A stretch of 64,000 nucleotides of DNA, from positions 7,260-71,259 of the forward strand of contig MGDH01000021.1 in the NCBI GenBank assembly GCA_001790855.1. The letters are read 5' to 3'. Each line of letters begins with the position of its first letter. Positions within the stretch are counted from its first letter, which is position 1. Of this stretch, positions 53,243 through 61,941 are shown piece by piece. This DNA is from Candidatus Schekmanbacteria bacterium RIFCSPLOWO2_02_FULL_38_14 (GTDB lineage: Bacteria > Schekmanbacteria > GWA2-38-11). The position numbers and the translations under genes are program-made. Under the pieces are notes generated by a model, which was not told the DNA's origin, searched no databases, and worked only from the letters and a program-made list of their open reading frames with translations.

Positions 53243-53431
53243 GTGGCACAAAGATGCGATATCTGTGGGAAGGGACCAATGTATGGCCACAACATAAGCC
53301 ATGCCCACAATGTTTCAAATAGAAGATTTAATCCAAATCTTCAAAACCGTAAGGTCCTCATTAATGGAACTAAAAAGACCATAAAAGTCTGTACAAGATG
53401 TATCCGTTCAGGTGCAGTTGTTGCAGCTTAG
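53243..53431 (+). CDS. rpmB: Ribosomal protein L28 (zinc-ribbon, C+ form)
   Basis: Protein of 63 residues starting at GTG 53243 (MAQRCDICGKGPMYGHN...). AAGGAGG at 53228-53234 sits 8 bases upstream, which fixes the start; the longer open frame from 53123 would include unrelated upstream text. Two CxxC pairs (CDIC and CTRC) give the zinc-binding form. SHAHNVSNRRFNPNLQ is the family signature. Part of the large ribosomal subunit. It stands alone, followed by a hairpin with T-run. Confidence 0.93.
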   Translation: MAQRCDICGKGPMYGHNISHAHNVSNRRFNPNLQNRKVLINGTKKTIKVCTRCIRSGAVVAA

Positions 53432-53465
53432 ATATATTTAGTGTTTAAAGATTCTGAGGGGAAGG

Positions 53466-53553
53466 CTAAAAACCCCAGACGCAAAGTTCAAAGCTAAAAC
53501 TCAAAATTAAAAACTTTAAACTTTAGTTTTGAATTTTTCTTTTGGGGTTTTTA
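53466..53553 (+). repeat. A+T-rich hairpin repeat, copy 4; likely rpmB terminator
   Basis: CTAAAAACCCC at the left pairs with GGGGTTTTTAA at the right, with the TCAAAG...CTTTAGTTTTGA core of the dispersed family between. The pairing with a final T-run makes it a plausible terminator for rpmB. Confidence 0.6.
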
Positions 53554-53629
53554 ACTGGCTCAAATTCTTGTTTCCTCAGAAACTGAACCATATTATTTTT
53601 GAATCACTATACATTTTCAAGCCTCTATT

Positions 53630-54166
53630 ATGGTTTCTGAAAACGAAAAGGAGATAAGGGAAAGAGTACAGGAAATCCTGGCACAGGAAGAAAAAAGAAA
53701 AAAAATCATTAAAATAGTTCCTGTTCTGTTTCTATATGCAATCGGGATAATAACTGTGGTTGCAATTCTTGGTATATTTATTAACCTGATAAAAACCAAG
53801 GAAAAACCTGAAGAAATAAAAAAATCGCACATTACAGAAACCATAAAACCAGACACTGAACAGTTCAACACTGTTTTCAAATCAAAATTTCTTAAAAAAA
53901 CAGAACAAGCAGAATTCATTGATTCATGGTCACTTAATAAAGAAAGAAATAAACTCACAATAAAAGTCAATAAAAAGTGGTATCAGATGAAGGACCATAC
54001 CAAGATAAAAGCTTTAAAGATTTTCAGAGAAGAATTTTTAAAAATATATTCAGAATCAAACCTGTCAGAAAAAACTGATAAATCTCCCGAGATTAATGTA
54101 ATTAATTTTAATGGCAATACCATAGCCGTTTGTGATGAAAATGGAACTTCTTTAAGAAAACCTTAG
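53630..54166 (+). CDS. Unknown membrane-anchored protein
   Basis: Protein of 178 residues: a charged N-terminus (SENEKEIRERVQEILAQEEKRKK), one membrane helix (IVPVLFLYAIGIITVVAILGIFINLI, about residues 28-53) and a Lys/Glu-rich soluble domain. That domain contains KLTIKVNKKWYQMKDHTKIKALKIFREEFLKIY and a closing NTIAVCDENGTSL. I recognise no family. It may be one operon with the next gene, 48 bases downstream. No good ribosome-binding site at the ATG; the start is uncertain. Confidence 0.55.
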   Translation: MVSENEKEIRERVQEILAQEEKRKKIIKIVPVLFLYAIGIITVVAILGIFINLIKTKEKPEEIKKSHITETIKPDTEQFNTVFKSKFLKKTEQAEFIDSWSLNKERNKLTIKVNKKWYQMKDHTKIKALKIFREEFLKIYSESNLSEKTDKSPEINVINFNGNTIAVCDENGTSLRKP

Positions 54167-54214
54167 AATCAAGAATTTTTCTTTATTTTAAATTTTAAAT
54201 AAGAGGAGGTTTTA

Positions 54215-54604
54215 ATGGAAGAATTCTTTGCCTTTGCCGGATTTGTTATAGCAATTTTTTGGGGATTAAGGGTTAAATTATTCCGTGATAAAGAAAAACG
54301 TATCAGTGATGCTCTATATCTTGTTGGAATGATAATACTAATTTTTGGCGCAAGCGCCAGCCTGTCTTTGTTTTTTGAGACTTATGCTAAATATTCAAAG
54401 ACCTCTTATTATCTGAAACAGAACCCTGACTCCATAATAAGCTATTTTGACTTTATCCAGTGGCGGTATGCAAAAGTTATATTTGTTGCAGGATTTGTCG
54501 GGAGTATTGTGTGCGGGTTTTTCTTTATAGCTTTAACAAAACTAATTGGTTCCCTTGATGAAATAAGCAAGTCTCTTAAAGAAAACATCCGGAAAACAGA
54601 CTGA
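54215..54604 (+). CDS. Unknown three-helix membrane protein
   Basis: Protein of 129 residues with three hydrophobic stretches (about 3-20, 37-58, 87-110) and a basic-acidic tail (DEISKSLKENIRKTD). No family recognised. AGGAGG lies 7 bases before the ATG, so translation is likely strong. It is convergent with the Nudix-methyltransferase gene, whose stop is 8 bases away. Confidence 0.6.
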   Translation: MEEFFAFAGFVIAIFWGLRVKLFRDKEKRISDALYLVGMIILIFGASASLSLFFETYAKYSKTSYYLKQNPDSIISYFDFIQWRYAKVIFVAGFVGSIVCGFFFIALTKLIGSLDEISKSLKENIRKTD

Positions 54605-54612
54605 GCTTTTAT

Positions 54613-55830
54613 CTAATAGCTTTTCTCCCACCAGATTACAGCACCCTGTTTATTAACCACAGTTTTGAACCCGTAAGGCGTTTTAAATAGTTTCTTTTTT
54701 AAAAAAGATTTTAACTTTTTATCATAATCCCTGCCTTTGATATTCAGATATTCTTTCCAGAAATCAACAGCCTCATCAAGGCTCTTAAAAGGCTGGTCCA
54801 TATTGTAACTAATTATCTTTATGTTTGCATAAACACCAAGATGATGAAGACTGTCATAAATCTGGAGGTAATCATTTTTTTCAGGAAATATTTTTCTGAA
54901 AATAAGAGGGTACAGCTCTTTAAAATAAAATTTATCTTTTTTGGAATCCACTCCATGAATTAAAAAAACAAGTCTCGGTTTGATTTTGTCCAAATCTTCA
55001 AGGAATAGTTTCATATCCTTTAAAACCTTTGGAACATTTGCCAGAAATAATATGCTGTGAACTGATAACTTCGTTTTCCCCCATAGAGCATTTACAAAAT
55101 TTATATTCTTTAACCCTTTTTTCAAAGCCTCTCTTCTCATAATATTCATCATTGGTTTTGATGGTTCTAAAGCTGTAACTTTTTTTACCCTTTCTGCAAG
55201 AGGAATTGTCAGTGCTCCACAACCAGCGCCTATATCAAGAACAGAGTCGCTATTCCTGACTAAAGGCATTACTGCTGCCATTACCATCTCTGAAAAATCA
55301 CTTTCCCGAAGAGCCCTGAAATACCATTTCGCCTTTTTCTGATTCCAGTCAGTAAATATTTCAGGGGCGTATGGCTTAATAGGTTTCTTGTTGATTGAGC
55401 ATCCAAGCGCTTTTTCAATAACATTCCTTGTAGCCGGATTGAGACTGAAAGCATCAAGCTTCTCAGGAGATACAAATCGTGCCTCAACAATATCAGAAGA
55501 AGCTTTCAGCTTTCCGCCAAGACATTTACCGCAATAATCAATTAAAACGTAGTGATACCTTACTCGATTATCCAAATCAGAGGAAATCCTTTCCAGAAGC
55601 TCAACAGGCTCTTCAACAAAAATATCAAGCCCCGTCTCTTCCTTTATTTCTCTTGCTGCTGCTACCTTAAGCGATTCGCCGACATTTACTGCCCCACCCG
55701 GGATACTCCATTCCCCTCGGCTTGGATTCTTTCCCCTTTTCACAAGAAGGACTTTCCCATCCTTTACTACTACTACTCCAACGCCAACTACAGGCTGTGA
55801 TGGATATTCTCTCTTTATTCTTTTGGTCAT
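54613..55830 (-). CDS. Nudix hydrolase fused to SAM methyltransferase
   Basis: Protein of about 405 residues from ATG 55830. Residues 15-135 are a Nudix domain with the full box (Gly46 to Leu68, GAVNVGESL...REIKEETGL) for hydrolysis of a nucleoside-diphosphate-linked compound. Residues 165-405 are a class I methyltransferase with motif I LDIGAGCGALT (198-208) and a following ALEPS. An upstream in-frame start at 55884 would add 18 residues without a ribosome-binding site. The fusion is unusual; the combined substrate is unknown. Convergent with the small membrane protein gene. Confidence 0.82.
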   Translation of the reverse strand: MTKRIKREYPSQPVVGVGVVVVKDGKVLLVKRGKNPSRGEWSIPGGAVNVGESLKVAAAREIKEETGLDIFVEEPVELLERISSDLDNRVRYHYVLIDYCGKCLGGKLKASSDIVEARFVSPEKLDAFSLNPATRNVIEKALGCSINKKPIKPYAPEIFTDWNQKKAKWYFRALRESDFSEMVMAAVMPLVRNSDSVLDIGAGCGALTIPLAERVKKVTALEPSKPMMNIMRREALKKGLKNINFVNALWGKTKLSVHSILFLANVPKVLKDMKLFLEDLDKIKPRLVFLIHGVDSKKDKFYFKELYPLIFRKIFPEKNDYLQIYDSLHHLGVYANIKIISYNMDQPFKSLDEAVDFWKEYLNIKGRDYDKKLKSFLKKKLFKTPYGFKTVVNKQGAVIWWEKSY

Positions 55831-55857
55831 AATTTCTCTCGATTGCAGGCAAAGAAA

Positions 55858-55935
55858 AATATAAAATATAAGTTCAAATATCAAAGTCCAAATGTCAAAT
55901 CAAGTTCAAAACTTTGAGCTTTGATATTTGACATT
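55858..55935. repeat. A+T-rich hairpin repeat, copy 5
   Basis: AAGTTCAAATATCAAAGTCC at the left matched by TTTGAGCTTTGATATTTGACA at the right. Lies in the shared upstream region of the Nudix fusion and inositol monophosphatase genes. Confidence 0.6.
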
Positions 55936-56088
55936 AGTTTATCTGCCAACTATAGTTTAATCTATTGAAAGTTATGGCAGCAGAATTTTTTATTTTGACT
56001 TCTAATTTGTCATTTTGAATTTTGATAGAATCCATGACCCCTCAACCCCTTGAACCCTTTTAATACTTTTTTGAGAGAAAGGAAGAAG

Positions 56089-56862
56089 ATGGATGAATTG
56101 CAGAAAGTAGCCATAGAAGCAGCTTTAAAGGCAGGAAAAATATTGAGGGATAATGTTGATAAGAAATTTTCTATTGACTACAAGTCAGAAAAAAATCTTG
56201 TTACTGCGATAGACACTGCTGCAGAGAAAGCGATACTTGGGATAATTAATGAAAAGTTTCCATCACACAGTATTTTGACTGAAGAAAATGGTGAGGAAAC
56301 CAGAGACTCAAATTTTAAATGGATAATAGACCCCCTTGACGGTACTACCAATTACGCTCATGGATTCAGAATGTTCTGTGTTTCAATCGGCATAGAAAAA
56401 AATGGAGAAGTGATTTTTGGAGTTGTTTATGACCCTATAGCAGATGAGTTATTTACAGGGATTAAAAACTCAGGAGCTTTTTTAAACAACAAAAGAATCT
56501 TTGTTTCAAAGATAAAATCTCTATCTGACAGCCTGCTTGCAACAGGCTTTCCTTATGACATAGAGAAAAACCCAAAAAACAACCTTAACCACTTCAGCAG
56601 ATTTTCCTTTAATGCACAGGCAATAAGAAGGGCAGGCTCAGCAGCCCTTGACCTGTGCTATGTTGCCTGCGGAAGATTTGATGGTTTCTGGGAATCAGGC
56701 TTAAACCCGTGGGATGTAGCGGCAGGAGGGCTCATAGTAAGTGAAGCCAGAGGCATGGTGAGTGATTTTTCAGGAAAGGATTTCAGCATCTACAGAAGAG
56801 AAACCCTTGCAAGCAATGGAAAGATTCATCAGCAGATGATGAAAACACTCTCCAAAAAGTAA
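56089..56862 (+). CDS. suhB: Inositol monophosphatase-family phosphatase (SuhB-like)
   Basis: Mg-dependent sugar phosphatase of 257 residues. Metal site texts: LTEENGEE (Glu65/66), WIIDPLDGTTNYAHG (Asp81, Asp84) and NPWDVAAGGLI near the C-terminus. It removes phosphate from inositol 1-phosphate or related substrates. ATG 56089 is chosen because AAAGGAAG sits 6 bases before it; an upstream frame from 56050 adds 13 residues of repeat-derived text. Gene stands alone before lipA. Confidence 0.9.
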   Translation: MDELQKVAIEAALKAGKILRDNVDKKFSIDYKSEKNLVTAIDTAAEKAILGIINEKFPSHSILTEENGEETRDSNFKWIIDPLDGTTNYAHGFRMFCVSIGIEKNGEVIFGVVYDPIADELFTGIKNSGAFLNNKRIFVSKIKSLSDSLLATGFPYDIEKNPKNNLNHFSRFSFNAQAIRRAGSAALDLCYVACGRFDGFWESGLNPWDVAAGGLIVSEARGMVSDFSGKDFSIYRRETLASNGKIHQQMMKTLSKK

Positions 56863-57011
56863 AAACATATATTTACGTATGTTAGTTATAAATTAAAATT
56901 AACAGGTCTAAACCTGTTGCTACAGAAAATTAGTTAGTAAAATTTCTTGATGTTTTAGAAACTCTTTATTATTATAATTAAATTTTAACTTTTTGGAAAG
57001 AAGATATTATC

Positions 57012-57860
57012 TTGAAAAGAAACGTTCCCAATTGGCTTGTAAAACGTGGCTTTGATATTTCCCAGCTACACGATGTAAAAACCCTGCTGAGAAAAAAAGG
57101 GCTACATACTGTCTGTGAAGAAGCAAGATGCCCGAACATCGGAGAGTGTTTTAAAAAGCCAACGGCAACCTTTATGATAATGGGAAACACCTGCACAAGA
57201 AGTTGCAGGTTTTGCGCGGTAACACAGGGGAATCCCGAGCCGCTGGAAAAGAGTGAACCCTCAAGAATTGCAGAGGCAGTAATGGAATTAAAACTTAGAC
57301 ATGTTGTTGTAACCTCTGTAACAAGGGATGATATCAGCGACGGAGGAGCATCCCATTTTGCAGAAACAGTTAAGGAGATTAGAAAACTCAATAAGGATAT
57401 TGCAATTGAAGTTCTGATACCTGATTTCAAAGGTTCATCTGAGAGTCTTTCAAAGGTATGCAAATCAGAGCCTGATATAATCAACCACAACCTTGAAACA
57501 GTACCGCGCCTTTACAGGGATATAAGGCCTGAAGCAGATTATTTGCGCTCACTTGATCTGATTAAAAAAGTTAAAGACTTGTTTTCAGGAGCATTGACAA
57601 AATCAGGAATTATGGTTGGCCTTGGAGAAACAAAAAAAGAAGTAGTTTCTGTTTTAGAGGACTTAAGAAATTTTAATTGCGATATGGTAACAATCGGACA
57701 GTATTTAAGTCCGGAAAAAGACAGCTTTCCTGTACAGGAATATGTTCCGCCTGACACCTTTGAGTATTACAGAAAGACAGGAGAGATGATGGGTTTTAAG
57801 AATATTGCATCTGCGCCATTTGTAAGAAGTTCATATATGGCAGAAGAACAGATGCTATAA
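57012..57860 (+). CDS. lipA: Lipoyl synthase
   Basis: Radical SAM enzyme of 282 residues that inserts two sulfur atoms into octanoyl groups on lipoyl domains. The auxiliary cluster is CxxxxCxxxxxC (C35, C40, C46 in CEEARCPNIGEC), the SAM cluster CTRSCRFC (C61, C65, C68). The C-terminal RSSY text (Ser ligand) is present. The start is TTG 57012 with GGAAAGAAG upstream. No lipB is adjacent. Confidence 0.95.
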   Translation: MKRNVPNWLVKRGFDISQLHDVKTLLRKKGLHTVCEEARCPNIGECFKKPTATFMIMGNTCTRSCRFCAVTQGNPEPLEKSEPSRIAEAVMELKLRHVVVTSVTRDDISDGGASHFAETVKEIRKLNKDIAIEVLIPDFKGSSESLSKVCKSEPDIINHNLETVPRLYRDIRPEADYLRSLDLIKKVKDLFSGALTKSGIMVGLGETKKEVVSVLEDLRNFNCDMVTIGQYLSPEKDSFPVQEYVPPDTFEYYRKTGEMMGFKNIASAPFVRSSYMAEEQML

Positions 57861-57866
57861 ATAAAG

Positions 57867-57998
57867 TTTAGAACTCAAAGTGCAAAATGCAAAGTTAAAG
57901 TTTAAAGATAAAAGTTGCTTTATCTGAAACAATTGAAAGATAATCTTAAAGTTTTGAACTTTGAGTTTTAGTTTTACACTTTGTATTTTATACTTTAC
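57867..57998. repeat. A+T-rich hairpin repeat, copy 6
   Basis: AACTCAAAGTGCAAAATGCAAAG at the left against CTTTGAGTTTTAGTTTTACACTTTG at the right; long imperfect inverted repeat between lipA and the aminotransferase. Confidence 0.6.
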
Positions 57999-58008
57999 AC
58001 TAACAAAG

Positions 58009-59178
58009 ATGGAAGAATTCCACAGAATAAAGAGGCTTCCGCCCTATGTTTTCGCCATCATTGATGAGATGAAATTTAAGGCAAGAAGAAAGGGTGAGGA
58101 CATAATTGACCTTGGGATGGGGAATCCTGATCTGGAAACCCCCAAACCGATAGTTGAGAAATTGGTGGAGGCAGTAAGAAATCCAAAAAACCACAGGTAT
58201 TCCGTTTCAAGGGGAATTTATAAACTCCGCATAGCAATCTCCGACTGGTATAAAAGAAAATATAATGTTGACATTGACCCGGATACAGAAGCAATTGTGA
58301 CAATAGGGGTAAAAGAAGGGCTCTCGCATCTGGCACTTGCAATCATAGAGCCGGGAGATGTCGCTCTTGTTCCAAGCCCAACATATCCAATCCATTCCTT
58401 CTGCGTAGTTATAGCAGGTGGAAGCCTGAAAAGCGTAAAACTCTCAAGGGATTCAGATTTTTTTGAAAACCTTGTCAAAGCCTATGAAGAAAGCTGGCCA
58501 AGACCCAAACTTCTTATTCTTAGCTTTCCTCATAATCCAACAACAGAGGTTGTTGATATAAACTTTTTCAATAAAGTTGTTGATTTTGCCAGAGAACACG
58601 AGATGCTTGTAATCCACGATTTTGCCTATGCAGATTTTACCTTTGAAGATTACAAGGCGCCAAGCCTCATGCAGGTAAAAGGTGCAAAGGAAATCGGAGT
58701 TGAATTCTATACTATGTCCAAAAGCTACAGTATGCCCGGATGGAGGGTTGGATTCTGTGTCGGAAACAAAAAAGTAATCCACGCCCTGACAAGGCTTAAG
58801 AGCTATTTTGATTATGGAATCTTCCAGCCCGTCCAGATTGCAAGTATCATTGCTTTAAATGAATACGGTTCGTGCGTGAGTGAAATAGTCAAAACATATG
58901 AACTGCGTTGCGATACACTGATTTCAGGGCTGAAAAGAGCTGGGTGGAAAATAGAAAAACCAAAAGGGACAATGTTTGTATGGGCAGAACTCCCTGATGA
59001 ATTTAAAAAGATGGGCTCTCTGGAATTTTCCAAACTTCTGCTTACAGAAGGGAAAGTAGCTGTATCACCGGGCATCGGTTTTGGCCCCTATGGAAACGGA
59101 TTTGTAAGATTTGCACTTGTTGAGAATGAACACAGAATAAAGCAGGCAGTAAAAGGAATAAAAAAGATATTTCAGTAA
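58009..59178 (+). CDS. Class I aminotransferase (AlaC/LL-DAP aminotransferase-like)
   Basis: PLP enzyme of about 389 residues from ATG 58009; a longer open frame from 57961 runs through repeat DNA and is discounted. Texts: [43 protein letters not shown], and the cofactor Lys in [15 protein letters not shown]. Related proteins make alanine or convert oxoacids in amino-acid synthesis. It is followed after 17 bases by homoserine dehydrogenase, then the phosphoglycerate mutase homologue and aspartate kinase, so it probably serves the aspartate-family pathway. Confidence 0.85.
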   Translation: MEEFHRIKRLPPYVFAIIDEMKFKARRKGEDIIDLGMGNPDLETPKPIVEKLVEAVRNPKNHRYSVSRGIYKLRIAISDWYKRKYNVDIDPDTEAIVTIGVKEGLSHLALAIIEPGDVALVPSPTYPIHSFCVVIAGGSLKSVKLSRDSDFFENLVKAYEESWPRPKLLILSFPHNPTTEVVDINFFNKVVDFAREHEMLVIHDFAYADFTFEDYKAPSLMQVKGAKEIGVEFYTMSKSYSMPGWRVGFCVGNKKVIHALTRLKSYFDYGIFQPVQIASIIALNEYGSCVSEIVKTYELRCDTLISGLKRAGWKIEKPKGTMFVWAELPDEFKKMGSLEFSKLLLTEGKVAVSPGIGFGPYGNGFVRFALVENEHRIKQAVKGIKKIFQ

Positions 59179-59195
59179 AAAAAGAGGATGGAAAG

Positions 59196-60497
59196 ATGAG
59201 ACAGGTAAATGTTGGAATTATCGGATTCGGCACTGTTGGAAAAGGAACCGTTAAGGTTCTTTTAAACAATAAAGAAATTATAAGTGAGAGGCTTGGTGCA
59301 GAAATCAAAATAAAAAAAATTGCTGACCTTGACATAACTGCTTCAAGGGGAATAGAGATAAAAAAAGAACTCCTCACAAAAGATGCCCTTCAAGTCATAA
59401 ATGACCCTGAGATTGACATTGTTGCTGAACTTATTGGCGGCTACAGTCCTGCAAAGGAATTTATTCTAAAAGCCCTGAAGAACAAAAAACGTGTTGTAAC
59501 TGCAAACAAAGCCCTCCTTGCCCTTGAAGGGTATGAAATTTTCAAATGTGCACAGGAAAACAACATGAGTGTTGGTTTTGAGGCAAGTGTTGCAGGAGGC
59601 ATCCCAATCATCAAAGCAATTAAAGAGGGACTTGTTGCAAACCACATTCAGTCAATATACGGGATAATAAACGGTACTTCAAATTACATACTCACAAAGA
59701 TGACTGATGAAGGGAAAGAGTTCGGCGAGGTTCTGAAAAAAGCGCAGGAGATGGGTTTTGCAGAAGCAGATCCTACCTTTGATATTGAAGGAATTGATAC
59801 ATCACATAAAATTGCAATTCTGGCAACCTTAGCCTATGGAACCAGAGTTAACCTGAAAGAAGTCTATACAGAGGGAATTACTAAGGTTTCCCCTCTTGAT
59901 ATAAAATATGCCATGGAACTGGGTTATAAGATTAAACTCCTTGCAATTGCCAAGGATGTAAACGGTGAGATTGATGTAAGAGTTCATCCGACAATGGTTT
60001 CTCTTTCAAATCCTCTTTCTACAGTTGGAGGGGTATTTAACGCGATACGCGTTACAGGAGATGCAGTTGGTGAAACAATTTTTTATGGAAGAGGAGCAGG
60101 TGAATTACCGACAGCAAGCGCTGTTGTTGCAGATATAGTTGAAATAAGCCGTGATATCCTGACAGGCTCCAAGAACCGTGTGCCTCTGCTGTCGTTTCAG
60201 CCTGATTGCATAAAGGATAAAAAGATAAGAAAGATAAGCAAGGGCAGGTCAAGGTTTTATTTCAGATTTTCAGTGATTGACCAGCCAGGAGTTCTTTCCA
60301 AAATATCAGGCATTCTTGGAGATAACAATATCAGCATCGCATCAGTAATTCAGAAAGAAAGGAAAGAGGGAGAAGAGGTCTCTGTTGTTATAATGGCACA
60401 TGAAGCCCTCGAAAAAGATGTTGAAAAAGCATTAAACCTCACAAACAAACTGCCTGTGGTGCTGAAGGATACGGTGTTGATAAGAGTCGAAGAGTAA
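59196..60497 (+). CDS. hom: Homoserine dehydrogenase
   Basis: NAD(P)-dependent enzyme of 433 residues reducing aspartate semialdehyde to homoserine. Cofactor motif GIIGFGTVGKG, substrate-site texts VTANKALLA, ASVAGGIPIIKAI and the GTSNYILTKM segment, FAEADPTFDIEG, and a C-terminal ACT domain (about 352-430; FRFSVIDQPGVLSKISGIL) that usually senses threonine. Overall length matches the monofunctional type. GGATGGAAAG upstream. Likely one operon with the aminotransferase. Confidence 0.95.
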   Translation: MRQVNVGIIGFGTVGKGTVKVLLNNKEIISERLGAEIKIKKIADLDITASRGIEIKKELLTKDALQVINDPEIDIVAELIGGYSPAKEFILKALKNKKRVVTANKALLALEGYEIFKCAQENNMSVGFEASVAGGIPIIKAIKEGLVANHIQSIYGIINGTSNYILTKMTDEGKEFGEVLKKAQEMGFAEADPTFDIEGIDTSHKIAILATLAYGTRVNLKEVYTEGITKVSPLDIKYAMELGYKIKLLAIAKDVNGEIDVRVHPTMVSLSNPLSTVGGVFNAIRVTGDAVGETIFYGRGAGELPTASAVVADIVEISRDILTGSKNRVPLLSFQPDCIKDKKIRKISKGRSRFYFRFSVIDQPGVLSKISGILGDNNISIASVIQKERKEGEEVSVVIMAHEALEKDVEKALNLTNKLPVVLKDTVLIRVEE

Positions 60498-60662
60498 ATT
60501 AAAACGGAGTTTAAAATCCTAAAACATAAATCCCAAATTCTAAACAATATCAAAATACAAAATTCCAATTTTCAAAACTACTTTGAATTTATCTAATTTA
60601 AATTTTGAATTTGTTTGCCTGTCTGCCGGCAGGCAGGGAATTTAGATATTAGAATTTAGAAT
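60498..60662. repeat. A+T-rich hairpin repeat, copy 7, with inserted palindrome
   Basis: TTTAAAATCCTAAAACATAAATCCC... against ...ATTTAGATATTAGAATTT. A 20-bp G+C-rich unit (60618-60637, CCTGTCTGCCGGCAGGCAGG) is inserted in the right arm. Between hom and the mutase homologue. Confidence 0.6.
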
Positions 60663-60675
60663 TTTTAAAAGATAA

Positions 60676-61872
60676 ATGGCTCAAAGCATGAAGTACATAG
60701 TTTTACTTGGGGACGGGATGTCAGATTATCCCATTGCAGAACTCGGGGGCAAGACCCCCCTTCAGGTTGCAAAAGTACCAAACCTTGATTTTATAGCAAG
60801 AGAGGGAGTAGCAGGGGTGGTAAGGACAATTCCGCGCGGGATGGACCCCGGAAGTGACATTGGTACGCTCTCTGTTTTTGGCTATAACCCGAAAACCTGC
60901 TACACGGGGAGAGCTCCGCTTGAGGCTGCAAGCATTGGAGTAAATCTTGAAGCCTCGGATGTGGCATTCCGCTGCAACCTTGTCACAATTAAAAATGGCA
61001 TCATGGATGATTACAGCGCAGGACATATAAAAACCGAAGATGCACGTGAGTTCATAAAACTTATAAACAGTTCTTTGTCTGATAATGAAATGAAATTCTA
61101 TCCGGGGAAAAGTTACAGGCACTTAATGGTCTGGAAAAATGGAGAAGACAAGCTGAAACTTACTTCCCCTCATTCAATATCAGGAAAAGAAGCAAATGCT
61201 TATCTTCCAAAAGGAAGCAAAGCAGAAAAACTGCTGGCACTTATGGAAAAGTCCCAGAAGCTTCTTTCCTCTTCAGAACTCAACCGTTTAAGGATTGAAA
61301 AAAACAATAAGCCTGTCACAAGTATATGGCTGTGGGGGCAGGGGAAAAGACCGTCATTTAAAACCTTTAAGGAAAGATTCGGAAAAAGCGGAGCAGTGAT
61401 ATCAGCAGTAGATTTAATAAAAGGGATTGCAGTTTATCTCGGTTTTGATAATATTGAAGTCCCCGGAGCAACAGGATACCTTGACACAAACTATAGGGGT
61501 AAGGCAGAATATGCGCTTAATGCCCTTGAAGAAAAAGATTTTGTGTTTCTCCATGTTGAAGCCCCTGATGAGGCAGGACACAACGGGGATTTGAAAGCTA
61601 AGATAAAAGCTATTGAAGACTTTGATGGAAAGGTGGTAGGAGTAGTGCTTGAAGGAATTAAAAAACATAAAAAATATAAAGTTATGGCTCTTCCTGACCA
61701 TCCAACTTCGCTGAGGTTAAGAGACCACACAGGAGAGCCTGTTCCCTTTGCAATATACAGCTCCTGCAATACTAAAGATGGCGCAAAATGTTTTGATGAA
61801 GAAGAAGCAAAAAAAGGCTCGTTAAAATTTGAAGAAGGACATAAATTAATGGAATATTTTTTAGGAATTTAA
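60676..61872 (+). CDS. Archaeal-type phosphoglycerate mutase homologue, proposed homoserine kinase
   Basis: Protein of 398 residues of the alkaline-phosphatase-like metalloenzyme superfamily: metal-site LLGDGMSDYP near the start and HPTSLRLRDHTGEPVPF near the C-terminus; PGSDIGTLSVFGY (Ser60) where the phosphoserine nucleophile is expected. Two annotations exist: cofactor-independent phosphoglycerate mutase (archaeal type), and a proposed homoserine kinase (TIGR02535), suggested because such genes sit beside hom in species without thrB. Here it lies between hom and lysC, and no thrB is in the window, which favours the kinase proposal by context only. Confidence 0.8.
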   Translation: MAQSMKYIVLLGDGMSDYPIAELGGKTPLQVAKVPNLDFIAREGVAGVVRTIPRGMDPGSDIGTLSVFGYNPKTCYTGRAPLEAASIGVNLEASDVAFRCNLVTIKNGIMDDYSAGHIKTEDAREFIKLINSSLSDNEMKFYPGKSYRHLMVWKNGEDKLKLTSPHSISGKEANAYLPKGSKAEKLLALMEKSQKLLSSSELNRLRIEKNNKPVTSIWLWGQGKRPSFKTFKERFGKSGAVISAVDLIKGIAVYLGFDNIEVPGATGYLDTNYRGKAEYALNALEEKDFVFLHVEAPDEAGHNGDLKAKIKAIEDFDGKVVGVVLEGIKKHKKYKVMALPDHPTSLRLRDHTGEPVPFAIYSSCNTKDGAKCFDEEEAKKGSLKFEEGHKLMEYFLGI

Positions 61873-61888
61873 AACTAACTTAATAATA

Positions 61889-61909
61889 GGACAGGCGGGA
61901 TGCCTGTCC
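61889..61909. repeat. Hairpin GGACAGGC / GCCTGTCC before lysC
   Basis: 8-bp perfect stem and a 5-base loop between the mutase homologue and lysC; no T-run. A similar G+C-rich hairpin type follows lysC. Confidence 0.5.
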
Positions 61910-61941
61910 ATAAAATATGAATATTTTGGAGGTGAATTGAT

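Noticed and set aside
57961-58008. N-terminal 16 residues of the aminotransferase frame from 57961
   Set aside because: They are translated from the A+T-rich hairpin repeat; ATG 58009 gives the family's normal N-terminus.
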